Source: Crotalaria pallida (Eukaryota > Streptophyta > Magnoliopsida > Fabales > Fabaceae). From it: a stretch of DNA of 64,000 nt. Numbering within the stretch: the stretch's first letter is position 1; each line of letters starts with the position of its first letter. Positions 23,668-35,772 of this stretch are shown here, piece after piece. The stretch is from assembly GCA_037953625.1 (NCBI GenBank), contig CM075655.1, forward strand, positions 116,381,001 through 116,445,000, written 5' to 3'. A program made the position numbers and the translations under genes. The notes below the pieces were generated by a model that was given only the letters and a program-made list of their open reading frames with translations, made no database searches and was not told the origin of the DNA.

Positions 23668-24643
23668 TATATAAATTAAGAAATAGTATTTATTATTCAC
23701 GGATGAGAGTAGCCACTGTATTTTATAGTTCAGTCTCTTATTTTTCACATATGTATTTGGTGAATAAAAGCATTACCACATTCATGTGGGGTTTGTTATG
23801 ATATATATGATGTTCTTGCTAAGAGTGCTTGAGAGTTGTATTATGTGGGAGAGGGTAGTATAAGATGATGGCATTCTTACAGGAGCAATATTGTTATTCA
23901 TTACTGTTCTATCATTCAATAACCGTAGCCGTATAGTTTGTTCATCATTCAATAATTATGAACCAGATTATAGTTGTTAACAATCCTCACTAAAAAACTC
24001 CCACATATATATAGACCAGTTTCATGTAAAAATTATTGTTCTGGTATGAACTTGTGTGAATATCAACTTCCTTCTAGAATTTCATTATTTGAACAAATAA
24101 ATTTTGATAATTTTCTTTTACAACAAATAAGCTTTTCTCGATCACTTATTTTTTATTTATTTTTATCTATACACACCTAAAAAAAATAATAATACAAAGA
24201 GAGCAAAAATAGTCTCATACAGTAAGTTATACATAAAACATATTTGATCTATTTATACTTGGCTAGCTGCATTTGCTCTGCTGTATTTACAAGCCTAGAA
24301 ATAAGAATGTGTCTTCGGGGAGTGTTTCTTCTTAATTAATTTTAAGTAATCACTTTATCCGCTTCAATTTATTTGTCTTTTTGGATATAAACCATTGAAC
24401 TATAACCGAGCCTTAGAAGAACAATTTCCCTTTTATCGTGTATGGCTGCTGAAACAGCAAATACAATGAAATAATAGAAGATAGCTCCAAGACCTTAGTA
24501 AGAAGAATGCATTGGTGTACGACAAAGGAAGTTATGATATATATATACACACACATCATCATGTCATAGGGGTGGATTTCTGGAACACTAACTAGTTAAC
24601 TCACTGACCAGTGATTACTACATCACTGGGAGCAACTTCAATC
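23668..24643. other. Convergent 3' intergenic region
   Basis: It should contain the 3' UTRs and poly(A) sites of the two facing genes. aataaa occurs at about 23762 for the plus-strand gene. No other feature is seen. Confidence 0.5.
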
Positions 24644-27600
24644 TTACTTGTCATTCCCATCTACACCCTTTGGAGATCCATTTCCACCATGACATCCAGC
24701 CATTTCCCTTGCCTCTTGAGTGGTAGCAGTGTCAGTCCCCTCCTCATCAATAGGAAGAGTCCTCTTTGATCCCTCCAATGCAACACCTAGTACTATATTC
24801 TCTTCAAGAACAGGTATATTGGAAGTATGAGGCTGTGTAGCTGGTTTCCTTTCCCCTTGCTGTTTTGTTCCCATATTCGTAGGAACTTCAACGGCTTTGT
24901 CAGCATTGCTTGTAACTATGTTGTCAGTGTCAATGTTTGGCTTGACGTTTTTAATGGTCTGACCCTTGGATTGTTTGACATTGCTGTCTTTCTGAGATGA
25001 AGACATTTCTTCAGGCACATCTACATTTGCCTTTAAAATTGTGTTTGCATCCGTTTTCAGTGGCTTGTTTTCACCCACCTCTGGATGTATCACAGCAGTC
25101 TTAGTGTTTCCATTGGCATCAGAATTAGATGCCACGACTTTGGCATCTGCCTCAGAGTCATTAACCTTGGAGTCAAGCTTGATTCGGACAGTTGTCTTGT
25201 TATCTGATCGACTTTTCATCTTATCATCTGCACTGACCTTGTAAGCCGGTTCAATCATTAATAATGGTCGGTTAGATACTGTTCCAGGACCACTGATTGT
25301 AGAATCTGCATATGGTATGTTGTCCAAGTCAGCTTCACGATAGGTTTTCTGCAGGGTACGAACCGGGGTTGCAAGTCGGGCCCGATGATGACCAATAACT
25401 CTAAGAAGATCCAATAGTATAGCTTCCTATTTTTCAGAATTAATGCAAGGAAAATCAGCTTAATCCTTGAGCATTATCACTAAAATATTAGGATATTTTA
25501 CAAATCAAGATAACCAGCAAATGAAATAATTATCTCACATGGTAATTAAATGCATAGGCACAAATGGAGCCTCAGATACAAGAAACAAGTTTCTAGAAAA
25601 TTATAAACCGCTAACAAAAATTAGGATAATTCAGCTCCCCAAGAGACTATGCACACAAAAGACTAAGCAAGCAAGAATATAACATTGAAAGAGTTTATAG
25701 CATGGCTCAACATGATGGACATGGAAGGGGAATTATTCATGAGCCTATTCAAATCTATTTATAATGAATTATTGGCCAGCAGTCTATCACTAGTTTACAA
25801 CAGTTCTATTTCTCATTTGTCAGTTATAACTGTGTCAGGGCAGCATCACAGATTCACATCATATCACATGGCATACTCTAGATAAAGAAGGAAGTATTCT
25901 TACCTTAACACACAAATATTCTTCAAAATGTGAAGTCTTGACAAAACAGGATACCAGAATCTGTGAAAATTATAAATAAAAAAGTATTATATTTTAAGTA
26001 AAAATATATACATGCACTAATACATAGATATAAATGTGGGCAAGAGTTTGGTTTGATCATGATTCACGCTCGACCAATGAAAATTGCCTTAATATCTTGT
26101 TTATGGCAGTTGGCACAATGATGAACTGTGGCTAACAACTTAAAGAAAAGAGGAATGAAGAATAAAAACGTATTTAAGATCCCTGTCAGCAAGCAGAGAA
26201 TCAATGATTAACAAGTTACTCTAACTACTTCATACTAACCATAAGAGCCTGATTTTCAGGATTTATATTGTCCAAAAACACTCTCCTATGCAACCTCTGC
26301 TGCTCAACTTGAGGATTTTTGGCTAATACTTTCCGCATGTCAGCAACAATGTTCTGCAGATGGACCAAACCATTTGTCATGGGGAAAATTATCATAAAAT
26401 GCAAAATGGTGGTGAAACACCACTTAAATATAAACAACAAAACTACTTCTCACATTAATCTTATTCACATCCAAATGACTAATGGCTAGGTGGGTTTTGA
26501 TTCGCCAATGTGTTTTCTGACTGAGGTTTCGCACAACATTGACTGTAAATTTGTGGTTTGGAATGTGTACAGCTTCACGGTCTTCACCTCTTATAATTGT
26601 TGGTGACCACCAGCCAACATGCTGCATACCAAGAAAACATCAATGCCCAAAAGAATGCCTCAAAGAGATGTCAAAAGCACTACACCACATTTTATAATTT
26701 CTTTCTGTAAAGTTATTACATATGTCAAGAAAACATATGGTACATATTTAATATACAATTTCAAACTCAATAATTAAAAAAGGTTGTAATTTAACACACC
26801 TCAACAGTACCAGAAACCTCGTATCCTTCAATCTTTGTTTGAATCCATTCATTAACCACAAAAGGCCGAGTTGCATGAATCATTGCACTTGAAAGGAAGT
26901 TTGTAAATATCTAGACAGAGAACATAACGTCAATCGATGCCACAGTATGCTATCACTAAAAATACAAGGGAAATGGAATGATCAGATGCAACAATAAATC
27001 CCACACCTCTCTACCAGCAAGAGTCAACAGAACTGTCCCAAGACCTCCTGCAGTAACCCATCTCTGGGTAGAGAAGCCCAGCAATTCCATGAACAGTGAA
27101 AAGGCAGCAACCCATACTGCAGAATATACAGCTTTGCCTGCAAACTGGAATCCCATCTGAAAAAAAAAAAAAAAACAATATATTATATCTTTGAAATTGA
27201 ACCACAACTAGTAACCAGTCATTAAAGTGAAATCCAGGTTTTTAATATTATTATCTTCATTACATTGCAGTTGCCAAGCTTCATGTCTTCTGTAAATGAT
27301 ATATTATCTAAATCTATACATACACAGTCAAAAAGAATTCCTTTAGCCAATAAGAATGGAAAAGATACACCCCTCATAATTCAAGTGCTCTTAGTTCTAC
27401 ATGTCTTTCCAGTTTCCATAAATAAAAATAAATCTAGTAGATTGATATGGAGAAATGGTAAATCCAAACCAATATATAGCTGGGCATATTGGCCAACTAA
27501 TGTTGCAATTGAATTTAACTGAGTCATTCTTGCAATTAAATTTATTACACTGGACGGGTAATAAATGGAATTGGTTGTATGTTTTTCATGTTTGAACTTC

Positions 27601-29500
27601 AAACTAGACTATAATGTTAGTTTCCTTTACATAAAGAAAAGATACATACATTTCTTGTCTCACTTGCATCAGTGTTATCCACTAAGAATTTCTGTGCTTG
27701 TTGAATCACACTGCATAAGAGTATTGCATATATGGAAGCAAACTTTAGTAAACTGAATTGGAATTGAAAATTGGATTGAAGTACTGAAGCCTGGCTACGA
27801 CAATGTTGTATCATAAAAAATATTCAGTTTAGTGGTCCAATAAGGAAAATGAGAAAGCAGTGAGACAATTAATACGGAAGGAATCACAATTTGTCATAAA
27901 AATTGAACACCAGACAGTTTCTCTCCTAAAGAAAGGGAAGAAAAGTGCAGAGTTTAAGCACAACTTATTTCAAGTGGAAGTGATTAGGTGCATCATTAAT
28001 TCAAGCGACCAAATCATTGAGCAGTTTCTAGAGAAAATTTGAAGGCAAGGAAATAGGCTTACCTTGATAAACAATAGGCAAAGGCCAGTACGGTTGACAA
28101 TGATCTTACAAAGTTCAAAAGCCTTTCCTTAACAACCTGGCCAGTTTCTGTTGGTAGAACTACTGGCTCCAATGCTCTGCAATAGCCAAGAATTCAATAT
28201 CAGGAGAATAGGTGCACTGGAGAAAGATATATAAATTATTATAATGTATTCACCATCCGATAAAGTAATTATTTCATAACAGCAAAACCTGCAAATAAGT
28301 ATTGCTCCAGCCCATAACAGTAATGGCCGAAGGTAAGAAGTTACTATATAATGTGTGGTACTCTTCTTCCAACTATTCTCACTCTTCTGTAAAATAAAAT
28401 GTGCAATATTAGACTTAGGTATTAAAATCATTGAATCAGTTAATAGACGGAAAATAGAATAACTGCAAAACAACCTGAAGGAACAGTTTCCTTGTCTGAC
28501 AAATTAATGGGCCTAAACCCCACACTGCAAAAATGATAATACCCACAGCAGGAATCAACTTTACTATGACAGGACTGCTTTGTAACACATTACAGGACCT
28601 GCAAAAACAGTATGTAAGTGTATGCCAACAGAGAAAAAAATAGAACACTTAAGTCTGTTCACATGCAACTGCAAAATCACAAAATTTACCTTGCCAACAC
28701 AGTAGCAGCCACCTTAACAACAGGTAGCTCACTTGGGGTGCATGGTACTAAAAAAGAATGGCATTTAAAAGAGCGGGATTTGTAAGATAATGTTCGTGTT
28801 GGCCTGTTAAAGTGACGGAAGTGTTGAAGACCCCAGCAATCCTGTTTCATGAACTGTAATAGAAGATAGTCTCAGGGTACTTTCTAATGAAAGTAAATGG
28901 CCTTGCAGTATCTCGAATTTTGAAAAGGCATCATGTTTCCATCTCGACATTATTATGTTAAGATTCACCCACCAGCAAAACCAGGTACTAAAACTAGCAG
29001 AATGCTAATGAATGAGTTATTTGTTGAAGTTCAAAAGGATATATAAAATTTTATACTACACATAAGCCCCTTTGCCGTTAGGTGTATTATAAATTAAAAT
29101 TACATTGCAAAAGATTTACTATGACAAGCAAATGATTAATTTAAATAGTACCATGAAGCCCATAATTTAAAGAAAATGGGTATAGTATCATGCCAAGAGA
29201 AAGTTTCAAAACAATGATTTGAAAACATTTTGGGACACCAAATATACGTTGAGTTAACATTTTAAGAACATACCGAAACAGAATATGAAGGACCTGCATT
29301 CAATAAATGTATCTTTCCTCTTCCCGTCACCCTCTGTAAACCATGAAGTGCTATGAAAGGTGAGAACGGTGGGAAAAATAATGAACCTTGCACAAAAAAT
29401 ACAGAACTAACAGGAATTCTCGTACCGGATGTTTATTACAGCCCAAGTTCTTGCAAAGTCCCAGCCCATGGGACAGCTGCAAAGAACTGGGAAGAGCCAT
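24644..29500 (-). CDS. MSL2: Plastid mechanosensitive channel, MSL2/MSL3 type, complete
   Basis: An MscS-like channel of the plastid inner envelope that relieves osmotic stress and affects plastid size and division. Coding exons on the minus strand: 29426-29500, 29274-29333, 28690-28853, 28475-28598, 28289-28386, 28063-28176, 27650-27710, 27007-27156, 26800-26910, 26454-26621, 26240-26353, 25904-25960 and 24644-25426, totalling 692 residues with phase kept. The start is fixed by an in-frame stop about 70 bases upstream and by family-like MALPSSLQLSHGLGLCKN. A transit peptide precedes several membrane helices. The MscS pore and beta domain read GGLGTVLLTLAGRE, IFTNFLSSAMIHATRPFVVN, HVGWWSPTIIRGEDREAVHI and PNHKFTVNVVRNLSQKTHWR. 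The long charged C-terminal tail ends with the conserved LEENIVLGVALEGSKRTLP. A noncoding first exon near 30528-30600 with donor AAAG|GTATAA and a 5' UTR intron are likely. MSL3 is the alternative name. Confidence 0.93.
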
Positions 29501-30527
29501 TATAGTATCAAAACGGATAGCCGATAAGGTCTCACAAGCAGCCGAAGAGCATATAGAAACAAATTTTTATACTGTTGCAGACTTTTACACAATTCAATAT
29601 GGTCTTCACAGATGAAGTGGCAACCAGAGCCGCAGAGCGACTTTGATAATCTTGCAACTCAGCTGCCTACAGTTAAACTGATATTAGTCATGTGAGCATC
29701 AAAAGGTTACGAATATCAAATGTGAACACTTTTCTGAGCCATAATTCCATAAGGGTAAGAAAAATAGAAATCTCCAAAATGATTTAAATCAGCTATTGAT
29801 GAAAGGCATATCAACATATATAATAGAAACCTACATCTCTGATTCTCTCGAACATCTGGTGGAGACTGAAGTGTAGAAGTGTCGGGCACAAATCACTCTA
29901 ATGGGCGAATCCGGGAAGTTATAGGTACTCGTACTTGCCTATTTACACCCTTCATTAACCAATCAAAATTTCGTAAAATAAAATTCCAAAATTACAATCG
30001 GCTAGTAGAGAGCATGAATGAGCAAGTTAGAGCACCAATAGCATTTTCCCACTTTCCTCAAGTCATATATCTATAATAAACTCAAACACATCCCTTGCTA
30101 CTTATGTGCACTTTATAGCTTCAGTTGACAGCTAAATTTAAAAATTAAAATAAAAAATAAAAAATCAATCAACCTATTCAATTATGAAATTATGTTCCAT
30201 TTCGTTGTTTCCCTTGCAGTAGCAGCTAACTTAGCATAAAAAGTTCAAAATCCCTAGTACATAAAAATCTTATTCTTAACCACCGAATGGAACTGTTTCA
30301 TCAGTAAAATACTAAAAAATTTTAAAAAAGAAGAAACTTGATGGCACCCTTTGTAAATATACATATACACACACAACTGCAGCTCGAGAATCAAAAACAA
30401 TTAGAAGCACAAAGATTAAACAGATAGAAGAGGGAGTGTGCAATGAAACTTTGAATTGGGTTGGGGCAATTGAGATATGTGTGTAAAAGAATTGAAATTT
30501 GGAAACTTTGGATAATGGGTTATACCT

Positions 30528-30750
30528 TTGATGATGATGAAGAAGAAGAAGAAGATGGAGCAGGTAGGTCAAATGAGCTCTCAAAACATTTATTAAACCA
30601 AAATTCCAAACTCAAGGGATTTTGATTTTGTGTCCTTCTTCCTTCGTGGTTGCTTCTACGAGGCGCAACGAAACGCAAAGCGACACAACACAACATTCGT
30701 CGTTTTTGTCTGTTGTGGGCCCAACCGAAAGTCTCAAATCAAATTTGTGC
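30528..30750 (-). promoter_or_regulatory. 5' UTR exon and proximal promoter of the MSL2-type gene
   Basis: Minus-strand CATCATCATCAAAG|GTATAAC gives a good splice donor at 30526-30527, so a noncoding first exon should lie just to its right. About 190 bases further upstream is GGGCCC/TGGGCC (30716-30722), a form of the site II element common in promoters of broadly expressed plant genes. Both calls rest on motif and position alone. Confidence 0.4.
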
Positions 30751-31030
30751 ACTCGAAATTTTTACATTGTCAATCACAATTTTGTTTTCCACGTGTCCGA
30801 GCATGTTTTCTGTTTCTGCACTGATTCTTTCCACATCCACACCAATAATGGTTCTCCATTTTTGTTTTTGTACTACCCCCTACTTTTCAGATTTGTTTGT
30901 ATCAAAGGGTGAATGAAATAGGCAATATGAAATAGATTTGTATACACGATTTTCTCTATAAGAATATATCTCCATTGCGAACCCAAATTTAACATCTTCA
31001 TGTCACCGAATCATGGATATGCTATCTAAT

Positions 31031-31105
31031 TTATTTTTTTTTACATGGAAGGTCTGTGACTAAAATCCATGACTTGGAGAAGGAAAAATCCTAAGTGTTC
31101 CTGCA
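31031..31105 (-). mobile_element. SINE (family A) fragment
   Basis: The body matches the copies at 7536-7638 and 10180-10288 (tail, acatggaaggtctgtgac, then cctaagtgttcctgca) but lacks the tRNA-like head, and I find no target duplication. Confidence 0.65.
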
Positions 31106-31359
31106 TGCATTTTCAAAAAACATGTATAAAAAATGTAAACTCGTAAACTTGTATAGGTGATGAAATCAAGTTAATTTGCATATATATGTTTTAGATACAA
31201 AAAGTTTTAAATATGTAAATTTGCCATGTCATCTTTACATAAACCATGGGTTTTGAGTAAACTCGTGAGTTTATTAATTACGAGTACAATTGATAGAATT
31301 TATACAATTATGTACAATTTTTTTTGAATGTTTACTATATTAGTCGAGGTTTTAATTTT

Positions 31360-31912
31360 GACTAAACTGTCACTTTAATCTCTCACTTTATAAGATTTTT
31401 TATTTTAGTTTCTGACTTTTCAATAATTCCTCTTTAGTTCCTCGCTTTGAAAAAAGTTACTCTCATTAGTCCTTGCTGACAACTTTATCTGTTCATAAAC
31501 GTTAACGTCTTACACACGTAGTCGTTAAATAATATATACATACGTGGTCGTTAACATCTTACACATGACGCTGAATTCAAAAGACAAAATTGGAGGAAGA
31601 AGAGGCTAAGACAGTAAGGCCGCTGAAGAGGTAGCTAAGGCAGCTGCAGATAAGGCAGTTGTTGAAGTTCTAATAACTGCATAAAATACAGCAGCTGATG
31701 AATCTGTGGCAGCATCATAACAACTAGACGTCATATAAGTTATTTAACGGTCACGTGTGTAAGATGTTAAGGTCTATGAACGGAAAAAGTTGTCAAAGAC
31801 TAATGTGAATAGCTTTTTTCAAGGAGTGAGGGACTAAAGAGGAATTATTGAAAAATCAGGGACTAAAGTGAAAGCTCCTTACAAAGTGAGGGACTAAAGT
31901 GACAGTTTAGTC
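31360..31912. mobile_element. MULE-type element with long TIRs and an alanine-rich insert
   Basis: Inverted arms of about 190 bases begin GACTAAACTGTCACTTTA and end with its complement. Flanks are perfect 10-bp repeats, ttttaatttt, at 31350-31359 and 31913-31922, in the 9-11 bp range of Mutator-like elements. The middle (about 31575-31730) has a GC content and codon look unlike the arms. One plus-strand frame reads DSKAAEEVAKAAADKAVVEV, then LITA, a stop, then NTAADESVAAS. This looks like a decayed coding fragment captured by the element, but I cannot name its parent gene. Confidence 0.78.
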
Positions 31913-31986
31913 TTTTAATTTTGGATTTGTAACAACTATTCATGTTAAAGGTTTTTTTTTTTGGACCAATGTTAAATTAAAACCTT

Positions 31987-33569
31987 TTTTTTTTTTGAAA
32001 AGGTAGCAACTTTTATTAATCAAGAGAGATTGCTACATCTGCTTGGCTAAGATCCAAAACAATAGAAGGGAAATCATCCAGCCAAGTAAAGTTTTTGACA
32101 TCAAAAGCCATAGAGGCTAAACAATGGGCCACCTTATTTCATTTTCTATTTACACAAGTGACCTTGTACTCATCAAAATGTTCAGCGTCCTGCTTACTGT
32201 CTTGTAAGATCCCATTCCAGTAGCTAAGATTTCGAGAGCTGGAGTGCCAAGCTTGCTCTATGAGAATACAATCTGTCTCAAAATGCACTGACAAAAAACC
32301 CAACCGATGCGCTAAACCCACTGCCCATCTTAAAGCCACAGCTTCTGCCATTGAAGGGTCAGGGCCTCGTCCATATAATGAGTAGCAGCTGCCAAAATTG
32401 ATCCTTGCTGGTCTCTAAAATCGTCCATATAATCGTCCATATAAGGAACTCTCTATCCCAACTGCAGGTTATTGGATTTATTAAATCACAAACATGGGAT
32501 ACATTTGGGTCAGCAGCCAAACTCGAATGAAGCAATCCATCTGGGAGAGTTGGAATCCATTTGTCACCCCATATTTCAATCTTCCTGCTATCTCCGACCC
32601 TCCAGACAGCACCTGTTTCTAATATCTCACGAGCACCTTGGATGTTGGTCCAAGTATAGCTAGCACCTTGAGTCTTCTTTGCCGCCAGTACAGAGGACCT
32701 TGGAAAATATTTAGCTTTCAAAACTTTTGCTACCAAAGTATCTTCATGCTGCGTTAATCTCCAGATCTGTTTTGCCAATAGAGATTGGTTGAAAGCCTCA
32801 AAATGACGGAAACCAAGCCCACCATCCCGTTTTGGTCTTGCCAACGCTTTCCAGCTAATCCAATGTAAACGCTGCTGGTCCAAATCACCACTCCATAAGA
32901 ACCTGCTTATCATTCCATCAAGTTTCTTGCATAGAGTTCTTGGCAGCTTGAAACAGCTCATCACATAGGTTGGAATAGCTTGAGCCACCGATTTAATAAG
33001 GACTTGTCTACCTGCTTTTGACAGAGATTTTTCCTTCCACCCTTTGAGCTTTTTCCACACTCGACCACGAACAAAATCAAACACTTGGGACTTGGACTTA
33101 CCAACCAAAGCTGGTAAACCCAAATATTTGTGTTGACATTCCACAACCTTAATTCCAGTAACTTGTACAAGTTCATCAATTCTGGTACTAAGCACATTTC
33201 GGCTACAGGAAATTTCTGATTTGTCCAAATTGATCTGTTGACCTGACACCAATTCATATTTTTTAAGAATGTTTATCAATGTAGTGGCCTCCTCTGTGGT
33301 AGCTCTGGCAAAAATTATACTATCATCTGCAAATAGCAAGTGTGAAATAGCAGGAGCATTATGGGCAATCTTTAGACCATGAAGAGAGTTATTGAACATA
33401 GCATTTGAAAGCATAATAGATAAAGCTTCAGAGCATATAATAAACAGATAGGGAGATAAAGGGTTTCCCTGCCTGAGACCACGCTGAAGTGTAAAATCAT
33501 GTTGAGGCACCCCGTTAACCATGACTAAAAAAGAGACAGTGGTAATACACCTGTGAATAAGGTTCACCC
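31987..33569 (-). mobile_element. 5'-truncated LINE (L1-type) with TSD
   Basis: Minus-strand order: a reverse transcriptase remnant with QRGLRQGNPLSPYLF and the catalytic box LLFADDS, the thumb region (SKAGRQVLIKSVAQAIPTYV), then an RNase H piece (AEAVALRWAVGLAHRLGF, with ETDC as an active-site segment), a 3' UTR and a poly(A) tail (T run at 31987-31996). Perfect aattaaaacctt repeats flank it at 31975-31986 and 33570-33581. The 5' part (ORF1, endonuclease, RT fingers) is missing, as is usual for L1 insertions. The zinc-binding linker between RT and RNase H is also largely gone, and RNase H is out of frame with RT. It is a dead copy. Confidence 0.9.
32359..33567 (-). pseudogene. LINE reverse transcriptase, truncated
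   Basis: A 402-codon open frame covers the RT palm (GLRQGNPLSP, FADD), the thumb and the following connection region (WKALARPKRDGGLGFRHFEA). The Met at the start is not a natural start, because the element is 5'-truncated there. Its end (LLIIWTRP) is a junction product: the sequence switches frame and passes into RNase H at 32139-32351. No function is expected without the endonuclease. Confidence 0.85.
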
Positions 33570-33581
33570 AATTAAAACCTT

Positions 33582-33948
33582 GACTAATGTAGTAATTTAT
33601 TTTTTTTATTATTATGTACTAACTTTTTTGAATTACTAAATTTTTTTGAATGTCTATTACATTAGTCGATGATTTAATTATGTACTAACGTCAATGTTAA
33701 AGTTTTTATGTCATCAATATCTTACTAACAATATTTTACTACAATAGTTCGTAATTTTTAAGATTTTGGAAATTTCCATATTCTTAACAACACCTAATAT
33801 GATTTACGTAAAACATAATAACGCTACTTTGATAATAAGGATAAATGGTCATTAAAATAAGCAAACTTCAATTAAAAAGTTCAAATAAATTTTTTTTCAT
33901 TCATTTAGTACATATTATTTTCCAATAAAATGAAGTTTATTTATCATA
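33582..33948. other. AT-rich intergenic DNA
   Basis: I see nothing here beyond low-complexity sequence. Confidence 0.5.
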
Positions 33949-34235
33949 CTCCCTCTAGTATTATATATAGGGCATCTTCTAGAAAAAATCTTTGGTCTTA
34001 TATATATGACTATTTCCTATGCATTATTAATTGTTTTTTCTCTTTTTTGCCCTTATTAAATGTTTTGACTAACTATGTTTTTTTGTTATTCATTAATGAA
34101 TGTAAACTTTCCAAGCAAAGTGGATTGGGTAAAATTGTAATGTTACAATATATTCTCATAAAATTCACAAAATTGACCATTTTCCTTGATCTGGAGAATA
34201 CGGTTAAGTATGTTCTATATATAGGATCAGAGGAA
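33949..34235. mobile_element. Stowaway-like MITE
   Basis: The left end reads actccctctagtattatat and the right end, in complement, reads taattcctctgatcctatat. These are CTCCCTC-type ends with TA flanks. A related left end without an obvious partner is at about 51367 (cttcctccggttctatatat). The 138-residue frame that spans the element is not a gene. Confidence 0.6.
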
Positions 34236-34971
34236 TTAATATTATGCATATGTTTAAAAAATTATAAAGTTATGTTTGAAAGTTTTGAAGGGAATAAAAA
34301 AAAAGGAGAAATTATAAAATATTTTCATTTCTTTCTTTTTCATTAATTACACCTTAATATGGGAGATAAATGTTTTGAATATTATAAGAAGGTGATATTC
34401 TATTACATTAATTTAACAACTCAACAACAGTATAACACCATTTTTAATTTTTTTTTCACCCCATTTCATTCATTTATGTATCATCCATCTAAACATAATC
34501 TATTCAATAGTAAAAAATGACAAAATTTTTGTTCTAAAATAAAGTTAAAGTAACTAATGAAAATATTTAGAAATTGCAACTTTGAATATGATTAGCTGAT
34601 TAAACAAAATGCAATAAATTTGTTATTTAATTGGTTGACATGTTAGATAAAATATTAGTTGTCTCCTTAATTTTTTGCATTTTTTTAATCATTCTTGTGA
34701 AATAGGGAAAGTCCCACCATTTCTAAATATAAGCATTTATGGTGAACTTTACGTTTATTAAAAAAGTTAGTAATTAATATTGCTAATGGTGTTGGAAATG
34801 CTAATATTTGGTACAAAATTATTCATATAATTATTATTATGAGTCTAAAAAGTGTTGATTAAACAGAGGTATTTGTGTAAAAGAAGTAATCAATGTCATA
34901 AAAAATTTAGATAAATTTTTATATATAGAGATTAGCAAAACTTACTATTTAATGCTTATATTTAAACTTTA
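34236..34971. other. AT-rich intergenic DNA
   Basis: It contains a weak inverted pair, aaatataagca near 34728 and tgcttatattta near 34954, perhaps an old MITE. Nothing else is recognised. Confidence 0.45.
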
Positions 34972-35261
34972 GACTATGTTTGGATACACTCTTGAGGATG
35001 GAATGGAATATGATAGAGTGGAGTGGAGTGAGATGGAGTGGGGTGGGACAAAAATAATGTTCCATTGTTTGGTTCCATCACAAACACCCCAATTTGGGAG
35101 GGATGAAAAAGTGAAGCTTTTGATGGAATTGGATGGAATCCATTCCACCACGTTGTTCCACTCTACTCCATTATAAATATAACAATCCAAACAATGGAGC
35201 TTGTTTAAATATCATTTCACTCCCTTCCATTCCATCATATTCCACCAATACAAACAAAGCC
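34972..35261. mobile_element. Tourist-like MITE (PIF/Harbinger)
   Basis: It sits between TTA and TTA (34969-34971 and 35262-35264), the 3-bp target of PIF/Harbinger elements. The ends are GACTATGTTTGGATAC and, in complement, GGCTTTGTTTGTATTG. The subterminal arms carry GGAATGGAA/TTCCATTCC words in opposite orientation. It has no coding capacity. It ends 318 bases upstream of the MDP1-type start codon, so it may touch that gene's promoter. Confidence 0.8.
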
Positions 35262-35264
35262 TTA

Positions 35265-35579
35265 GAGAGAGATGGAGTACTAAGAATTAAGAAAAATAAA
35301 ATAAAATAAAATAACAAAATATCTCGACCAATAAAAATAAACTAAACATGCACCAGATTTTTTTTTTCATTTAAAAAAGATAAAATAGATGATGCGTGGA
35401 TATTGTAATTTTTTTTTACATAATCAGTGTATATTCGCGTTAACGACTTTCAAATAAAAGTAATATAAATGAACGATGGATGATGAGGTAAAATATTGCA
35501 CACTCCTTGATCTCTTTTTTGAAAATCGTAGTTTGCAATAATATGAAAGGTTCCGGGAGATCGAACAAGTCTCGGAGAG
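35265..35579 (+). promoter_or_regulatory. Upstream region of the MDP1-type gene
   Basis: This is the gap between the Tourist-like MITE and the start codon. It is AT-rich, with no clear TATA box placed at a defined distance. It should contain the promoter and the short leader. Confidence 0.35.
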
Positions 35580-35704
35580 ATGGGAGAAGAGGAGGAGGAG
35601 GATGAGAAGGTGAAAAAGACCGCATTGCAGATTATTGCTACCTTCCAGAACCTTCCTCGTCTCGTCGTCTTCGATCTCGATTACACCCTTTGGCCTTTCT
35701 ACTG

Positions 35705-35772
<68 letters not shown>

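Noticed and set aside
30622..30916. Overlapping plus-strand frames of 64-96 residues upstream of the MSL2-type gene
   Set aside because: Three frames are open over the same stretch, none has family motifs, and the region is better read as promoter and leader of the divergent gene.
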